DNA from: Ampullaceana balthica | Lineage: Eukaryota > Mollusca > Gastropoda > Lymnaeidae | Assembly (NCBI GenBank): GCA_944989445.1 | Contig: CALYLW010000124.1 | Location: 861,001 to 925,000 of the forward strand | Reading direction: 5' to 3' | DNA: 64,000 nucleotides | In this document: positions 20,874 through 32,800 of the stretch, piece after piece | Layout: each line of letters starts with the position of its first letter | How positions within the stretch are numbered: position 1 is the stretch's first letter | Program-made: the position numbers and the translations under genes | The notes under the pieces: model-generated | What the model was told of the DNA's origin: nothing | The model's input: only the letters and a program-made list of their open reading frames with translations | Databases searched by the model: none

Positions 20874-22797
20874 TAGGCCTGTCAACGGGTACCCGGGACC
20901 CGGGTACCCGTTGTCGTGTGATTACCCGGGTAGTAAAATTCCACCCGGGTACCCGTGAAAATGTGGCTTCAATGTCTATATTCTATATTAACGGAGGCCA
21001 AACTTCGGCTCCCATGCGGCTTTTTTGTGTTTACATTGTGGCACGCGAAACAATTTATCAAATGAAACTTTTTGTTTTTTTTTAAAATGAGCTGTGAAGT
21101 ACATCTATGGAGAAATATCAGACTCTGTCAACGGGAAGTATCTGTCAATGGGAAATAAAATACGGTCCCAACAAATTGCAAAGTATTTTAATACTTCTTT
21201 TTTCTCTCAACGTGAAACAGAAATCGCAAAACACAAAAAGGTTTTAGTTCTTTAAAAGAATCCTATAAAGAAAACAAAAGTCCTCTGCCAAAAATAAGGA
21301 TGGACTGCTTAGAGATGAAAGACGCTATGTTTGTTAAAAAAAAACTCTTGCTTTGACACTAACTTTGCTTTGAGATACGCCGATTGATACTAGTAGTCTA
21401 GCTAATGTTGCTTATCTACCCCTCTCTCCTCCTTTCACTCATTGCATTCGCTTATACTTCTTGTCTTCAGTAACACGTGGTGACCTAGAAAAACTAATGT
21501 TATTAATGCGTACAAGGTTATCAGTATTTAAATTTAATACATTAAATAGTTACTAACAGTGTAGGATGGGCAGACGTCGCCGTGAGGATGGACCGCATAG
21601 AGAAGAAAGAGACCGTGTTTTTATTGTTTTTTTTCTTCATAAAAGCACATTGGCTTTGACACTAACTTTGCTTTGAAATAGCCGACAGTGGGTCACCGAT
21701 TGATACTATCTAATGTCGTTTTTACCCCCCCCCCTCCAATCTCTCTTCACTCCTATAACCCAGTGCTTCTCAAACTTTTTAGTATGGCGGACCGACAGGA
21801 ATTGAATTTTTTCCATTGCTCCAGGAACCGGTACACTATTTTCCCGGTAAGTACATGGTAGCGAAATGTATTTTATTTCCTTTTATTTCTTTCATTTATT
21901 AGCTTATTTTCAAAAATGGCAAATTCTATTGTGTTAGTATTATTGGTAGCAATTGGAGGATTAAAATTATATTTCTCTCTCCTTTCTTGATAACTTCAGC
22001 GGACCACAATTTTGAGAAGCACCGCTATAACCCCCACCCCTCGCATTCGCGGTTGTTCCTTGTGTTCATTAATACGTGTTTGCCTAGCCCAAAAATTGAT
22101 ATACATACACCCAAAGTTGTCAGTTTTTAAAGTTAATAAGATGGGTAAGATGTCATGCCAAGTGAATTGACAGTGACACGGCAAAATGCAACCATTGTGA
22201 TGAAATTGTGTCTGCGAAGGGTGGCAACCCAGCGCGATAAAACGCCATCTGAACGCTATTCATAAAATTGATATTGATAAAAAGAAAACGCCGACCTACA
22301 AAATATCAGAAATATTTTTGTGTTAACATTAATAACAAAAGCAGTAACACTGACCAAAGCACGATCACTTGAGATTTACCGCAGTATTGCATCCGTCATC
22401 GCCCTTAGCATTGACCACCGACGCCAAGTGGATATTAACATTAAAGGTATGAGTAATATGACGCTGAATATTACGTCATTGCTGTTGTCATTTTGTTTGC
22501 ATGTTCAGTTTACTGTAGTTTTAGTTTATGATTATGACGAAAGCATTTACAGCAGGAATTGAACAAAAGTTTTTAGTGCATTATAGTTCATTGTAGTGCT
22601 TTAGTAATAGTGTTACTGGAAGCAAGCCGTTGGCTACTACTACTGTGTGAAATGAGGTGCATGGAGGGTGTCTAGGTTGCACTGTATAGCGGTCATGACG
22701 GGGAAAATTATGCGACATTTAGAACGGGTTACCCGGGTACCCGTTCGAAATTTTCACGGGTACCCGGGCAGCTTTTTTCAACAAATTGACAGCCCTA
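20874..22797 (+). mobile_element. hAT transposon relic, 1.92 kb, with BED-finger trace and nested MITE
   Basis: Perfect 8-bp duplication GTTCCCAC (20866-20873 and 22798-22805). The ends are TAGGCCTGTCAACGGGTACC and, reverse complemented, TAGGGCTGTCAATTTGTTG, with repeated ACCCGGGTACCCG near both ends. On the plus strand near 22150-22215 a BED-finger trace reads AKCNHCDEIVSAKGGN in an otherwise broken frame. A hAT MITE (21761-22024) is nested inside, and a related segment of the 7797-9716 element occupies about 20990-21200. Two direct copies of about 110 bp (about 21290 and 21575) share CTTTGACACTAACTTTGC. Confidence 0.82.
21761..22024. mobile_element. hAT MITE (264 bp), CAGTGCTTCTCAAA family, copy 2 (nested)
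   Basis: Perfect 8-bp duplication CTATAACC (21753-21760 and 22025-22032). The left TIR CAGTGCTTCTCAAACTTTTT equals that of the 13760 copy; the right end is GAGAAGCACCG. It lies inside the 20874-22797 hAT element, so it inserted later. Confidence 0.9.
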
Positions 22798-23104
22798 GTT
22801 CCCACATTAATTATCCACCAATTTTAACTGGTTCTTACTGGTATTACGTCTCGTTTTACAAAACCAATTTAGCTGCGTGATTTTATTTTGTTTTTTAAAT
22901 GTGAATTTAATTTTTAGCGAAAAGAAAGTTTTATTTGCGCATGGCATAGGCCTACATTTATAACCATAATATTGCTATTATTCCACATATTTTCTACTAC
23001 CCGAAACCAGTGCACAATGCAATGCTTTTGTAATTTGTACTGTACCTGAATATAATAAGTACCTAGTCACAAACAGCAACGTTGAGAAGAAATTTAGCAA
23101 TAAG

Positions 23105-24010
23105 TGATAATAATAATAATAATAATAAATTGATTATTTATATAGCGTTGTATCCCAGTAAGGAACTGGGCTCACAGCGCTTTACATGAAAGAAATAACA
23201 TACTTATAAGTATTAAATTAACATTCATATCACAACAAACACACACAATTACAATACATTATACATAAGCTACGTTAATCATTTACAAGAAATGTTGTTT
23301 CATCAATTTTAAAAATAAATTTTGAAAAGATGTGTCTTAAGTGCAGTCTTGAAGGACTTGGTTGTTTGAATACCACGTATGTGTAATGGTAGAGAATTCC
23401 ATTGTTTGGCTGCACAAAAAGAGAACGACCTTTCACCAAACGTTTTGGTGCGTGTCGTAGGAACAGAGAGAACGCGTGTGTCTGCAGAAGATCTTAGCTT
23501 GCGAGTGGGTGAGTAGACCGACAAAAGTTCAGTAAGATACGATGGGCTTGAGTCCGAAAAGAAATTGTGACAGAGAACGGCCAGTTTGTAATCAATACGG
23601 GCTTGTATAGGCAGCCAATGAAGTGAGCGAAGAAGTGGAGTAACATGGTCATGTTTTTTTGCATTGAGCACCAGTCTGGCAGCTGAATTTTGAACTTTCT
23701 GTAGTCTTTCAATGCATTGTTTTGGCACACCTGACAGAAGAGAATTGCAGTAATCCATACGAGCCAGTACAAGAGCACAGACTAGTGTTTTTGTGGCACT
23801 AACTGTTAAGTAATGACGGATTGAGCTGATCTGACGAATGGCAGTGTAGGCAGAGCGACAGATGTGATTGATGAAGTTGTTAATAGACATGTTGTCAGAA
23901 ATAATGTAGCCAAGATTCCTAGTCGATGTTGTGAACAGAATATCCGAACTGGCTACGTGAATTGACTTCGGAAGAGACAAAGTACACATGATCGTGTTTA
24001 AGGTTGCTTT
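23105..24010 (-). pseudogene. LINE reverse transcriptase, C-terminal part, 5'-truncated (CR1/L2/jockey-like)
   Basis: The minus-strand frame 23309-23989, open a little further upstream (KATLNTI), encodes the thumb/C-terminal region of a non-LTR reverse transcriptase: TSTRNLGYIISDNMSINNFI, ALVLARMDYCNSLLSGVPKQ, LQKVQNSAARLVLNAKKHDH, LLRSLHWLPIQARIDYKLAV and FSFCAAKQWNSLPLHIRG. The stop is followed by a 3' UTR ending in (TTA)n (23108-23128 on the plus strand), the microsatellite end usual for CR1/L2-type elements. The palm-domain motifs (including YADD) are missing through 5' truncation. The frame itself is intact over 227 codons, so the insertion is fairly young. Confidence 0.93.
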
Positions 24011-24019
24011 GGGAAGATA

Positions 24020-24910
24020 TATTAATAAAGTCGAATGCTCAAAAGTACAAAATAAAAATAAATGTTTTTGAATACTTTTTTTTTAAAATGATTATAATTT
24101 CTAAAATAAGTGTCCCTGTCATGATTTGAAGTTTAGTTCGTTGACTAACAAAGTGTGAAATATACAATGAATATGAGTATTTACTATACCTCACATCAAC
24201 GATGTTTGCCCATACCCCTCTCATTGATCTGGAAACCTTTTATGAGTTGAATTTTTTTTTAATGAATTGAAGGGTGTCCAATGCGTTTTAGTGATATCAC
24301 CTAAACAATACATTTTTAGGAGGATCTGTTTTATTCTTTGACTTCATTTTCAAGGAGGAAAGGCATAAAAGTTGTATTTCCTATTGCATTTATAAATAAT
24401 AATAATAATATTTAAGTCATTAAATCCAGTTTCAAAAGAAAAAAGGAAAAGAAAACTCGAAGGAAAAATAAAGTTGAAGGATAATTTGCTTACTGTCTAA
24501 CAACCAGTATCAGTTACTTCGTGCGCGCAGTAAGTCGTTCCCTCTTGATAACACAGACACATTTGTCTGACCTACAATAACAATAATGCAAATAGCCAAT
24601 ACACCTTAGCCCCCCTCCGCTATACGATTCATTAAAGGAGTCATAATTAGTGCTACTCCATTCTCCGGTATGCTGATTCCACACCCCTTCCTATCCCCCA
24701 AAATTTTTAATTTCTTTAAAAGCGGAAAAATTTTTACTGTTTACAGCCCTGTCGACCAAGATACTACCCCGAGAATTAAGTGTGAATTTATGCATTTATA
24801 TTTAAATGCCCACTACCCTTGAAACCACAATTTATTACTTCAAAATGTAATTAATGTAAATACATGTAATTTATTATGATCTAAATTACATTTCTTTTTT
24901 TAAAAAAAAG
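24020..24910. other. No gene seen
   Basis: A+T-rich intergenic sequence with a short (AAT)n run near 24396. Nothing else recognised. Confidence 0.4.
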
Positions 24911-25288
24911 TAGGGCTGGTACTGATTTTATTTTTAATAGATTAATCGGGAACATTTTAGTCGATTAATTTCGATTAATTATATTTTTACAACGCATATA
25001 TAGATCCCGTTAAGTTGCGATGCATTATTTCACGAAATGGGTTAAGTCGCGATAATTCCGTGACTCCCACATTTTGGGACGTAACACAGCAAATTCGTTC
25101 TGATATGCTAAAAATAAGGAAGAAAAACTTTTTCTTTATGTATGCAAGTCTAAATAAATAATAATAATACGAGGAAAAGTATGTAAGTAACAACAAACAT
25201 AAATTATTAATAAATTGGAGACAAAAAGAATTAGAAATATTTTCTTAAATTTTAATCGATTAATTAATCGTTAATTTCCGCAGCCCTA
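24911..25288. mobile_element. BED-hAT family MITE (378 bp)
   Basis: The ends TAGGGCTGGTACTGATTT and, reverse complemented, TAGGGCTGCGGAAATTAACG belong to the same family as 11621-12299. Flanks are poly-A-rich, so the 8-bp duplication cannot be called. No coding sequence remains; this is the shortest derivative. Confidence 0.75.
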
Positions 25289-26515
25289 CAAAAAAAACAA
25301 TTAGGTGTGGAGTTAAATCTTGTTTTTCTTTAATAGAGCGTTTATGTTATCTATATTATATTAAGCAGCAAGTGAGCTTAGATTACTTATGGGGCTTTTC
25401 AGAGTCAGTAAATCATTCAGTGACATAAAGTAAGGGTAAACAGTTAATAAACCATGATAGATTAGCATTCACGACTTGCTTTACATTAATTATCGAACAG
25501 ACAGACCCCGAGCTATCAAATATTGATGTGATTGTGAGCGGTAAAAATGCATTTAATTTTCGTATTGCACCTCTACATTAGTATATGTCGTGTAAGAAAA
25601 ATCCAAATGATTTTATAGACGGGTTTTAGAAAACGTCTTCAAAAAGAGTTGATTCCCTAAAATGTATATTTATAATCGATGATGTGTCAAAACATTTCTT
25701 TGTTTTCGTTGCTGTTGTTATTTGTTTGGTAATGTTCACAGCCCTGCCGAACAAAATATTACCCCCGAGAATTACGTGTGAATTAAGGCTCTGCGGGGGG
25801 GGGGTCTTCTCAAAGTGATGGCATCCAATGGAAGTTGAATTATTTCTGATGGCGACTGAGTCATCAAAATACATTTGTCATTGTACAGTGACTCACCTGA
25901 CCACCTCAGATCATCTCAATGGCCGCCGTTTTATTGCAGTCAAATAATGAATGTAGTTTAGTCTGAATCCTTTAATTGTTTATTCTCAGCCGATGAAGTT
26001 GATTTATTTAGTGGTGCCGGAGCGGGACATTTTGTCTGCTCCCTTTCACCAAAACATAAACGAAAAGAAAAGAAAAACTCTACTATGTTCTGAAATTGTC
26101 ACACCTTGACGTTTAAAAAAAAGCCCAGATTGTGCGGACCACTCCTTCTGCACATTTAATCATTCAGCTCATATGAGTTTCATTTGCAGTAAAATTACAT
26201 ATGGATGTCATGAAAATAAACAAATAAAAGTTATAGAAAAAAAGAAGAGTCCATAACTGATTAAAATGCGGGAAGTTGAGCCATTGCATTTGCATTGGTT
26301 ATTTAATCGCGGAGATAAGAAGCGTTAGGATGTTATTGTTTCCTTAATATAGAGGTGTAATGACCCTTAAAATAGTGCTTCATTGATTCCAATACTACTT
26401 CTATAGATCGTTCTCCGTTATATATATGAAATGGTCTCCAAACAATATTGCTGAAAGTATGTTAGTAGAGATTTATCCGTTAAAAAAAACAACTCCTGAA
26501 TAAATAAGTGGCCCT
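25289..26515. other. Upstream region of the POU6F gene, no gene seen
   Basis: No ORF or clear repeat. It may contain POU6F promoter or 5' UTR sequence. A stretch at 26012-26028 resembles a primer-binding site but has no LTR context. Confidence 0.35.
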
Positions 26516-26767
26516 GTGTGTAAAGCGTACGATCTGAACAGGTTTAAGCGGGAATCCGGCATACGAATTGTTCAAGAGTTGAGCTATGCAGACAGTATGA
26601 TAGGGTATGGTGGCTCGTTCCCCGGCGCCCGATCAATGAAGGCAGCAGCAAGTGAGGAATTGTCTTGTTACCCGGTACGTCTCTCTCTTCCCTGCAGGGT
26701 CCCCGCCATTACATGTACAGGCCTCGGCCATAGATTTGTGGACACGACGGCCTTCTGCCGACTCAAC

Positions 26768-26866
26768 ATGGACACGGATTCCAACGATGGAAGTGCTGCT
26801 GATGTCGTTGATGGCGAGTCCAAGCCCGATCTTGTCAAACTTGCCCAGTCTGCCATTATCAAACAG
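26768..26866 (+). CDS. POU6F: POU6F coding exon 1
   Basis: Encodes MDTDSNDGSAADVVDGESKP then DLVKLAQSAIIKQ (33 residues), donor CAG|GTTAGT, phase 0. The same frame is open upstream to 26516, so a longer N-terminus is possible, but that part reads like 5' UTR. Confidence 0.8.
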
Positions 26867-29800
26867 GTTAGTGACGTTCCTTGTCCCCCCGCCATGCCGC
26901 CATTCCATCTCCCGAGGTACATAACACCATCTTATGCAGGTAATAATGATTGCTCATTAACAAATCTATGTTAATCATATGAAATGAGGCTCTGCCGGTT
27001 TGCGGAGCCTAGGCTTCCTCTTGGATAGAATAATTTAACATACCTAGACATTTCATTTGACGCGTTACGCTGTATCTGTTTGTGACTGAACGTCGAGTCG
27101 CACACAGCTGGTGCTGGCTTGGTTCTGGGAACACATTAAACGGAGAACGTCAAGTTTGTTGAGTATTGTTTTAAGAGGACTTGACACATTTCACGATGGA
27201 TTATCAGCTGTTTGTGAACAGCGTGTCTGAAAGGTAAGGCCAGTGGTTGTTTGTGTGCTGTTGTTTTTTTGTTGTTGTTTTTTAAATATAATTTGTTTAT
27301 TGATAAACCGCTTCATTGAAGAATGGGGTTTTGTTGTGAATCGTAACTATTCGTAACACAACAATTCGAAGTAGCACATCGGCACTTCTAGATAGCCTTG
27401 GGCTTCAAAAGTCCCCAACCTGATAAGTTTTTAATTTGTAGGTTTGAGAATGAGCTCTAAGCGAGTATGGCATTATGGTCAATGTGACAGAAGTTGTCGA
27501 AGTTTTCCGTTCATGCCCAAGTTTCGTCACCAGCTTTTCTTAGTTGAACCCACCTGTTAAGTTGTGACAGTTAAGTGTTAAGGCCACTCCAGTTTTTTTT
27601 TCGAAAATATAAACTATTAGTTTCGTACATACTACTTAATTATCATTATTATGTGATTTATTGTTTTGTTTTGTTTTCATGAGACAATATATCCAGTAGC
27701 TGTGAAGAAATAATGTTAATTAATACTGACGCTTTTGTCAATTCCAGTACATTTTTATCTCTTTTGTGAGCCTTTTTATATGTGTTAGTATTGCGATAGC
27801 CATTTTTAAAAAATAGAACAGTCATATTTACCATTCATATTTCAGTTTAAACCACTGATTCTATGGTTGTCATGCTTCTATGTTCGGCACCTCACGCACA
27901 TACTACGATTTTATTTATTTTAAATTTTAATAACATTTCGCGTGTCCTACAAGAGAAACGAAACATTTTAAAAAGTGAAAGGAGAAAAATACTTATAGCT
28001 TATTATTTTTATTTTAATGTTGAATTAATTAGAGAAATAAAGAACTTAAAACAAATAACTGCTAGACGTATGCACCAAGTAACAATTTAAATGAGGGGGG
28101 GGGCGGGAGTTTAATGTAAACATTATTTATATCATTAATAAAGCCAAAGAATTCTTTTATATTACATTTCTTAGGCTTTATTGTTTTAGATTGTTAGCAT
28201 TTTTAAAAAAAAATTCCGCTAGAATACACGGATCTTTCGACTCAGTTATCAACTTGGTCAAAATTGAAGAACAACCTTTTGTGAAATAATGTGGTAAAAG
28301 GGGGTTTCTCCATGTCAACTCGCTGAAGATTTCCCCTAAAAATACAAACCTTAAGGCTGGTGGATGATTTATAAAAATAAAATAAAAATCTGTGATACTC
28401 CCCGCGACACTCCTTTTTCCTTTAAAAGCTTATTTTACTATTACTATTAGAAATCAGGCTCCCGTTTTGGTTCAGTAGATTGTTATTTCTAAAGGAGTTG
28501 TATATACATATATACATATCCCTATCACCATGGCAAAAACATCTAGTCCTACGCCCAGTCTAATAATTTGTGATCTAGATGTTAGATGTCAATACCTTTC
28601 TTTTTATGTATATCTACGACATGTCGTTAAACTTTTAGTCACTACTTGGATAGTTTGTATTGTGACGTCGAGTTCCACGTAGGGAAACACTGGACATCAC
28701 ACATACATTTAACTTTTTATCATCTTGTAAATCAACAAAAATTGTTAGCAATGTTAGCAATCTGACCAATACCGCCCAGCAGTATAGAGTCACCGCGCAG
28801 CAAATTTTGATAAAGATTATGTAGTACCTATGTTTGTGAGGTGTAAAATTTTGGGGGAAACTGGATGTTGTGCAACTTTGCACACTAGTTTGTCATTTTA
28901 CACACGGACCAACGAACCTTTGAGGTAACATTAGTTGTTGGTTTGCTTTTTTTTTAATTCTATACCAAAAATATTAATTTTCCATTCGCCGTGTTTTACA
29001 TTTCCTTAGCAATACTATCGTAACTTTATCGTGCTGTGTTGATGTAAACGAAACAATGAATAATTGGTTAAACTACACATGTTCATTACCACATTTAAAT
29101 AGTACAACGTTCCAATTAGTTGGATTGTGTGTATTGAAGTGTGGCGGAATTGCGGTCACAACCAAGAGCAAACAACCTGATATGAGAAAATTGATGTAAC
29201 GGGGGTTTGTTTGGGGCTAGGCATGTGAACTAATGCGACTATATTCGTGTCTGTATAATTATAATATGTACCCTTTTGGCCGCACCCCTCCCCTTCTGTG
29301 AGGATCTCAACACTTTAAGCCCGTTCACTGTTCTTAGCTAGTTTTACTTTACGACCGTGTCCTGTTTTGCACCAAACGATGTGTAAATTTTAAACTTGAG
29401 TATGCAGTGTAGCTAATCATTTCAAATAATTACAACGCGACTACGCCACCAATTCATCTATAAAGATTATTCCTCAAAGATTTGTATAGTATTTAGCATT
29501 AAGAAAGAGAAGCTTTTTATTATGATTATCTTTTTTTTAAATGTAAAACAGCAGGAGCTATGTTGTTGTTTTTTCACTGTCTACGTAAAGTGACTACTAT
29601 CTCGCAGAACAACGCTCTCTTCAGTTGGCTGGATTTACAGACCTATTTATACCTTAAAGAACTATTCTATTGATCGCTTACTGATTGCTGGTGCTTGGTT
29701 TCGATTGTGTCTGGCGGTGGGGATAACACAGCTTTCCAATCAATGACGCGCATTTATGTTGGAGCATCGGGGGGGGGGCTCACGTGAGTCCAAATGGATC

Positions 29801-32800
29801 CATCTCCAGGCAGAAAATCGTTAAAACAGCGTCGACCCATACTGCTACAGTAAGCCTATCGAGTCTGTGTCAAAGACCATATTTGCCTCGCTGTCCCGAC
29901 AACCGCGGCCACGATGGGCTTTGGGAAAGTAGATGCCTACCGAAGGTTCGGGCATGTACCTACATCAACTGGTCTATTTAAAGACTACGCCAGAGTGAAG
30001 AGTACGGATTCTTGGATTGCCGCGTCAATCGATTTTTAAAAAATATGAGGTTATGTTGGCCAGTGTTGCTTTTCTACAAGGGATGCCCGCGTCGACCCAA
30101 ATTATAACGGGGCTGGCGGTGGGTGGGGGGTGGTGGAGAACAGTTGTCCAGATCAAGCAGTGCTCCTGGGAGTTGAGGGCCGAGCGTGTAGCGGGCGGTA
30201 AAATAAACTAATCGATTAGGCTAGATCGCCCTGTTGCTCTTGTGGGCTCTAAACAGAAAGGGAGTGGAGTTAAAAAATAAGCAATTGCTTCCAATCCGGT
30301 GTTTAAATTAAATGCTTCTGAATGTCTACAGATAATAAAATAAATATGGGAAAGAGAAAAGTATACAATTATCTATTTGAAGGAGGGTGGGCTGAAAATT
30401 ATACTTTATTTAACCTAAATATTCCAAATATGCCAACAATTTTTAGACAATATTTCTTTTACCGCCCCCTTCTATTTCCACCTCCTGCACTTCGTTAAAA
30501 CCGCTAAGGATCACCCTAATTTATTATTTTCACAATTGTTCCCCCCATTTTCCCGTCACGCGCGGGACTGAAAATAATGCGGTAAATAGAAAAATAAACC
30601 AAAATGACAAGTGACACAACGTCAATATGCTTAAAGACAAAGATACCAAATCGACAAAGTGACACATGACAAGGTTTCAGGGCAGCAACGTGGCGACGGC
30701 AACCTAATAGATCACTGTAGAATCTTCTGGGGACGCCCCGGTGACACGTTAGTGGCAACGTAGATCACTCTAGTTTATGGGTGTCGACCTAGATCACTGT
30801 AGGGGTGTCAACCTAGATCACTCTAGGGGTGTCAACCTAGATCACTCTAGGGGTGTCAACCTAGATCACTGTAGGGGTGTCAACCTAGATCACTCTAGGG
30901 GTGTCAACCTAGATCACTAGAGTGATCTAGGTTGACACCCCTACAGTGATCTAGGTTGTACAATTAACGACACTGGCCATTCTATTGTAATGATAAATCG
31001 GACATAATGCTATAAAGTTGTATAAACACAAAGTTTCTTAAACAATTACATTAAAATTGGTGGCTTTGATGTCATGGCAAGTTGGATACTGTCTTCAGGG
31101 TCCAATCGATTTTGCGGCATTGTTTTTATGTTACAAAGGTACATTGTTGCAAAAGGCAATCCATCTGGCATCATGCGAATTAATAACTGGAAAGTAAACA
31201 GTGAAACGCTCTTTGGGCTTGGTAAGATGTCTGATAACTATATCCTTGATGTCGTCAAAAGTTATGTTTACACAATCTTCCATGTACAAGGCCAACTTTT
31301 TTCAATATGAAAGCTTTAATCCAAACACGGCATATTTTTAAATCCTTTATATTAACTCGTGGCGTCTGCTTGATTGATTGCAACTTGCTTGATGCCTTGA
31401 TTGCCGAAAAAACTTTGGATCGATTTTTAACCCACTTCCTCTTATGCTAGCGAGCTGAAATTTTGCAGGTAGACTTGTGCCGATGATAAAAATGATCTAT
31501 TAAAATTTCAGATTGATCGAATGTACTATAATTAAATTAATGAATTTTTAGATTATCTACACATGGCGGATTTTAAATATATTAAGTGGATTTCATATGT
31601 CCCAATTAGTCTCCGTTACCCCCAAGAATTCCCTTTTTACCCCAAACGGGGTGATTTACCCCTGTTTGCCGACCCCTGCTATAGAGTATAGACTGCTGCT
31701 GTCTATTTCCTATTTCTGATAAATTTTAAAAAAAATTGAACCAGTTGCTGAATTTTAAATTCCTTTTATTTAAATCAACAATTTGGGCTTATCAAAATAG
31801 ATTCAATTTTATGAATTCTTGCTTCTTTAAGAAAAATATGTAACCCTCCTAAATGTGACTTAAAACATATTTTGGGTGATTATAATTTAATAATACGTTA
31901 AAATAATACATACAACTTCATTTAAATACTTTTGTATGTAGTATAAATTTACTAATACAGTTTTTTTGTCAATGTAGCCTCAAAAAGGCCTGAGCATTAG
32001 TTATTTCAGCACTAAATTACCACATATCAACATTTACTATTTACTTAAGATAAAGTGGTTAGAATGACTGGCGCAACAAAGATGCTTTTACCATTTGTCA
32101 TATTTCTTCACTGTGCTATGACTTTTATAGGCAACTGTATAGTACCATTTCGACATGTTTTGCTATTCTCTCATTTTTTAGGATGTTATGCTCTCTGCCA
32201 CGAGCACACAGTCCCCTTTGGCCCCAGTTTCATCAGTCTTCACAATGCCATCTGTGTCATTACCACACGTGTCCATGGCCAGCACCGCCTTGGGGCTGGC
32301 TGATCAGTTGTTCATGTCTGTACCCTCAGTGGGGGACACAGCGACCACACCGTCTGCAACCGAAGCAAGTAAAAATGATATAGCAAGTGAGTGATTGTGC
32401 AATAGAATTAATAGACTTTAATGGAATTTTAATATTAAGTTAAGTAATTTCTTTTAACTGTTTGGAACATTCCAGAAAATCAAGTATAAATATGTGTTAG
32501 CTATCAAAGAAACCATATTACGACTGGTATTATTATTTTTTATTTTAGATGCTCTGTCTTCTTTGACTAGTCACACACATCTTCTAGGACAGCCCCAAGT
32601 GGCACCACATTTCTTTCTAGCCAGTCAACCCTCAGCCTCTGCCTCAACAGGTCAGTCAGGGGGCCACTCCGTTCCTGTCCAACAAATTCTCATCCCAGTC
32701 TCAACAGGTAAATTGTGGCTTTGATTTTCATAATGTTAGTTATATTAATTACTGATTAGATGTTTGATTCATTATTTAGTACCAATATAATTTTGTTGCA

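Noticed and set aside
23108..23128. (AAT)n as an independent microsatellite
   Set aside because: Better explained as the 3' terminal repeat of the LINE at 23105-24010.
26012..26028. TGGTGCCGGAGCGGGAC, like a retroelement primer-binding site
   Set aside because: No LTR end (CA) directly upstream and no second LTR or gag-pol frame nearby.
26516..26767. N-terminal extension of POU6F starting MCKAYDLNRF
   Set aside because: In frame with exon 1 and open, but the sequence shows no similarity to POU6F N-termini and no further support; treated as likely 5' UTR.
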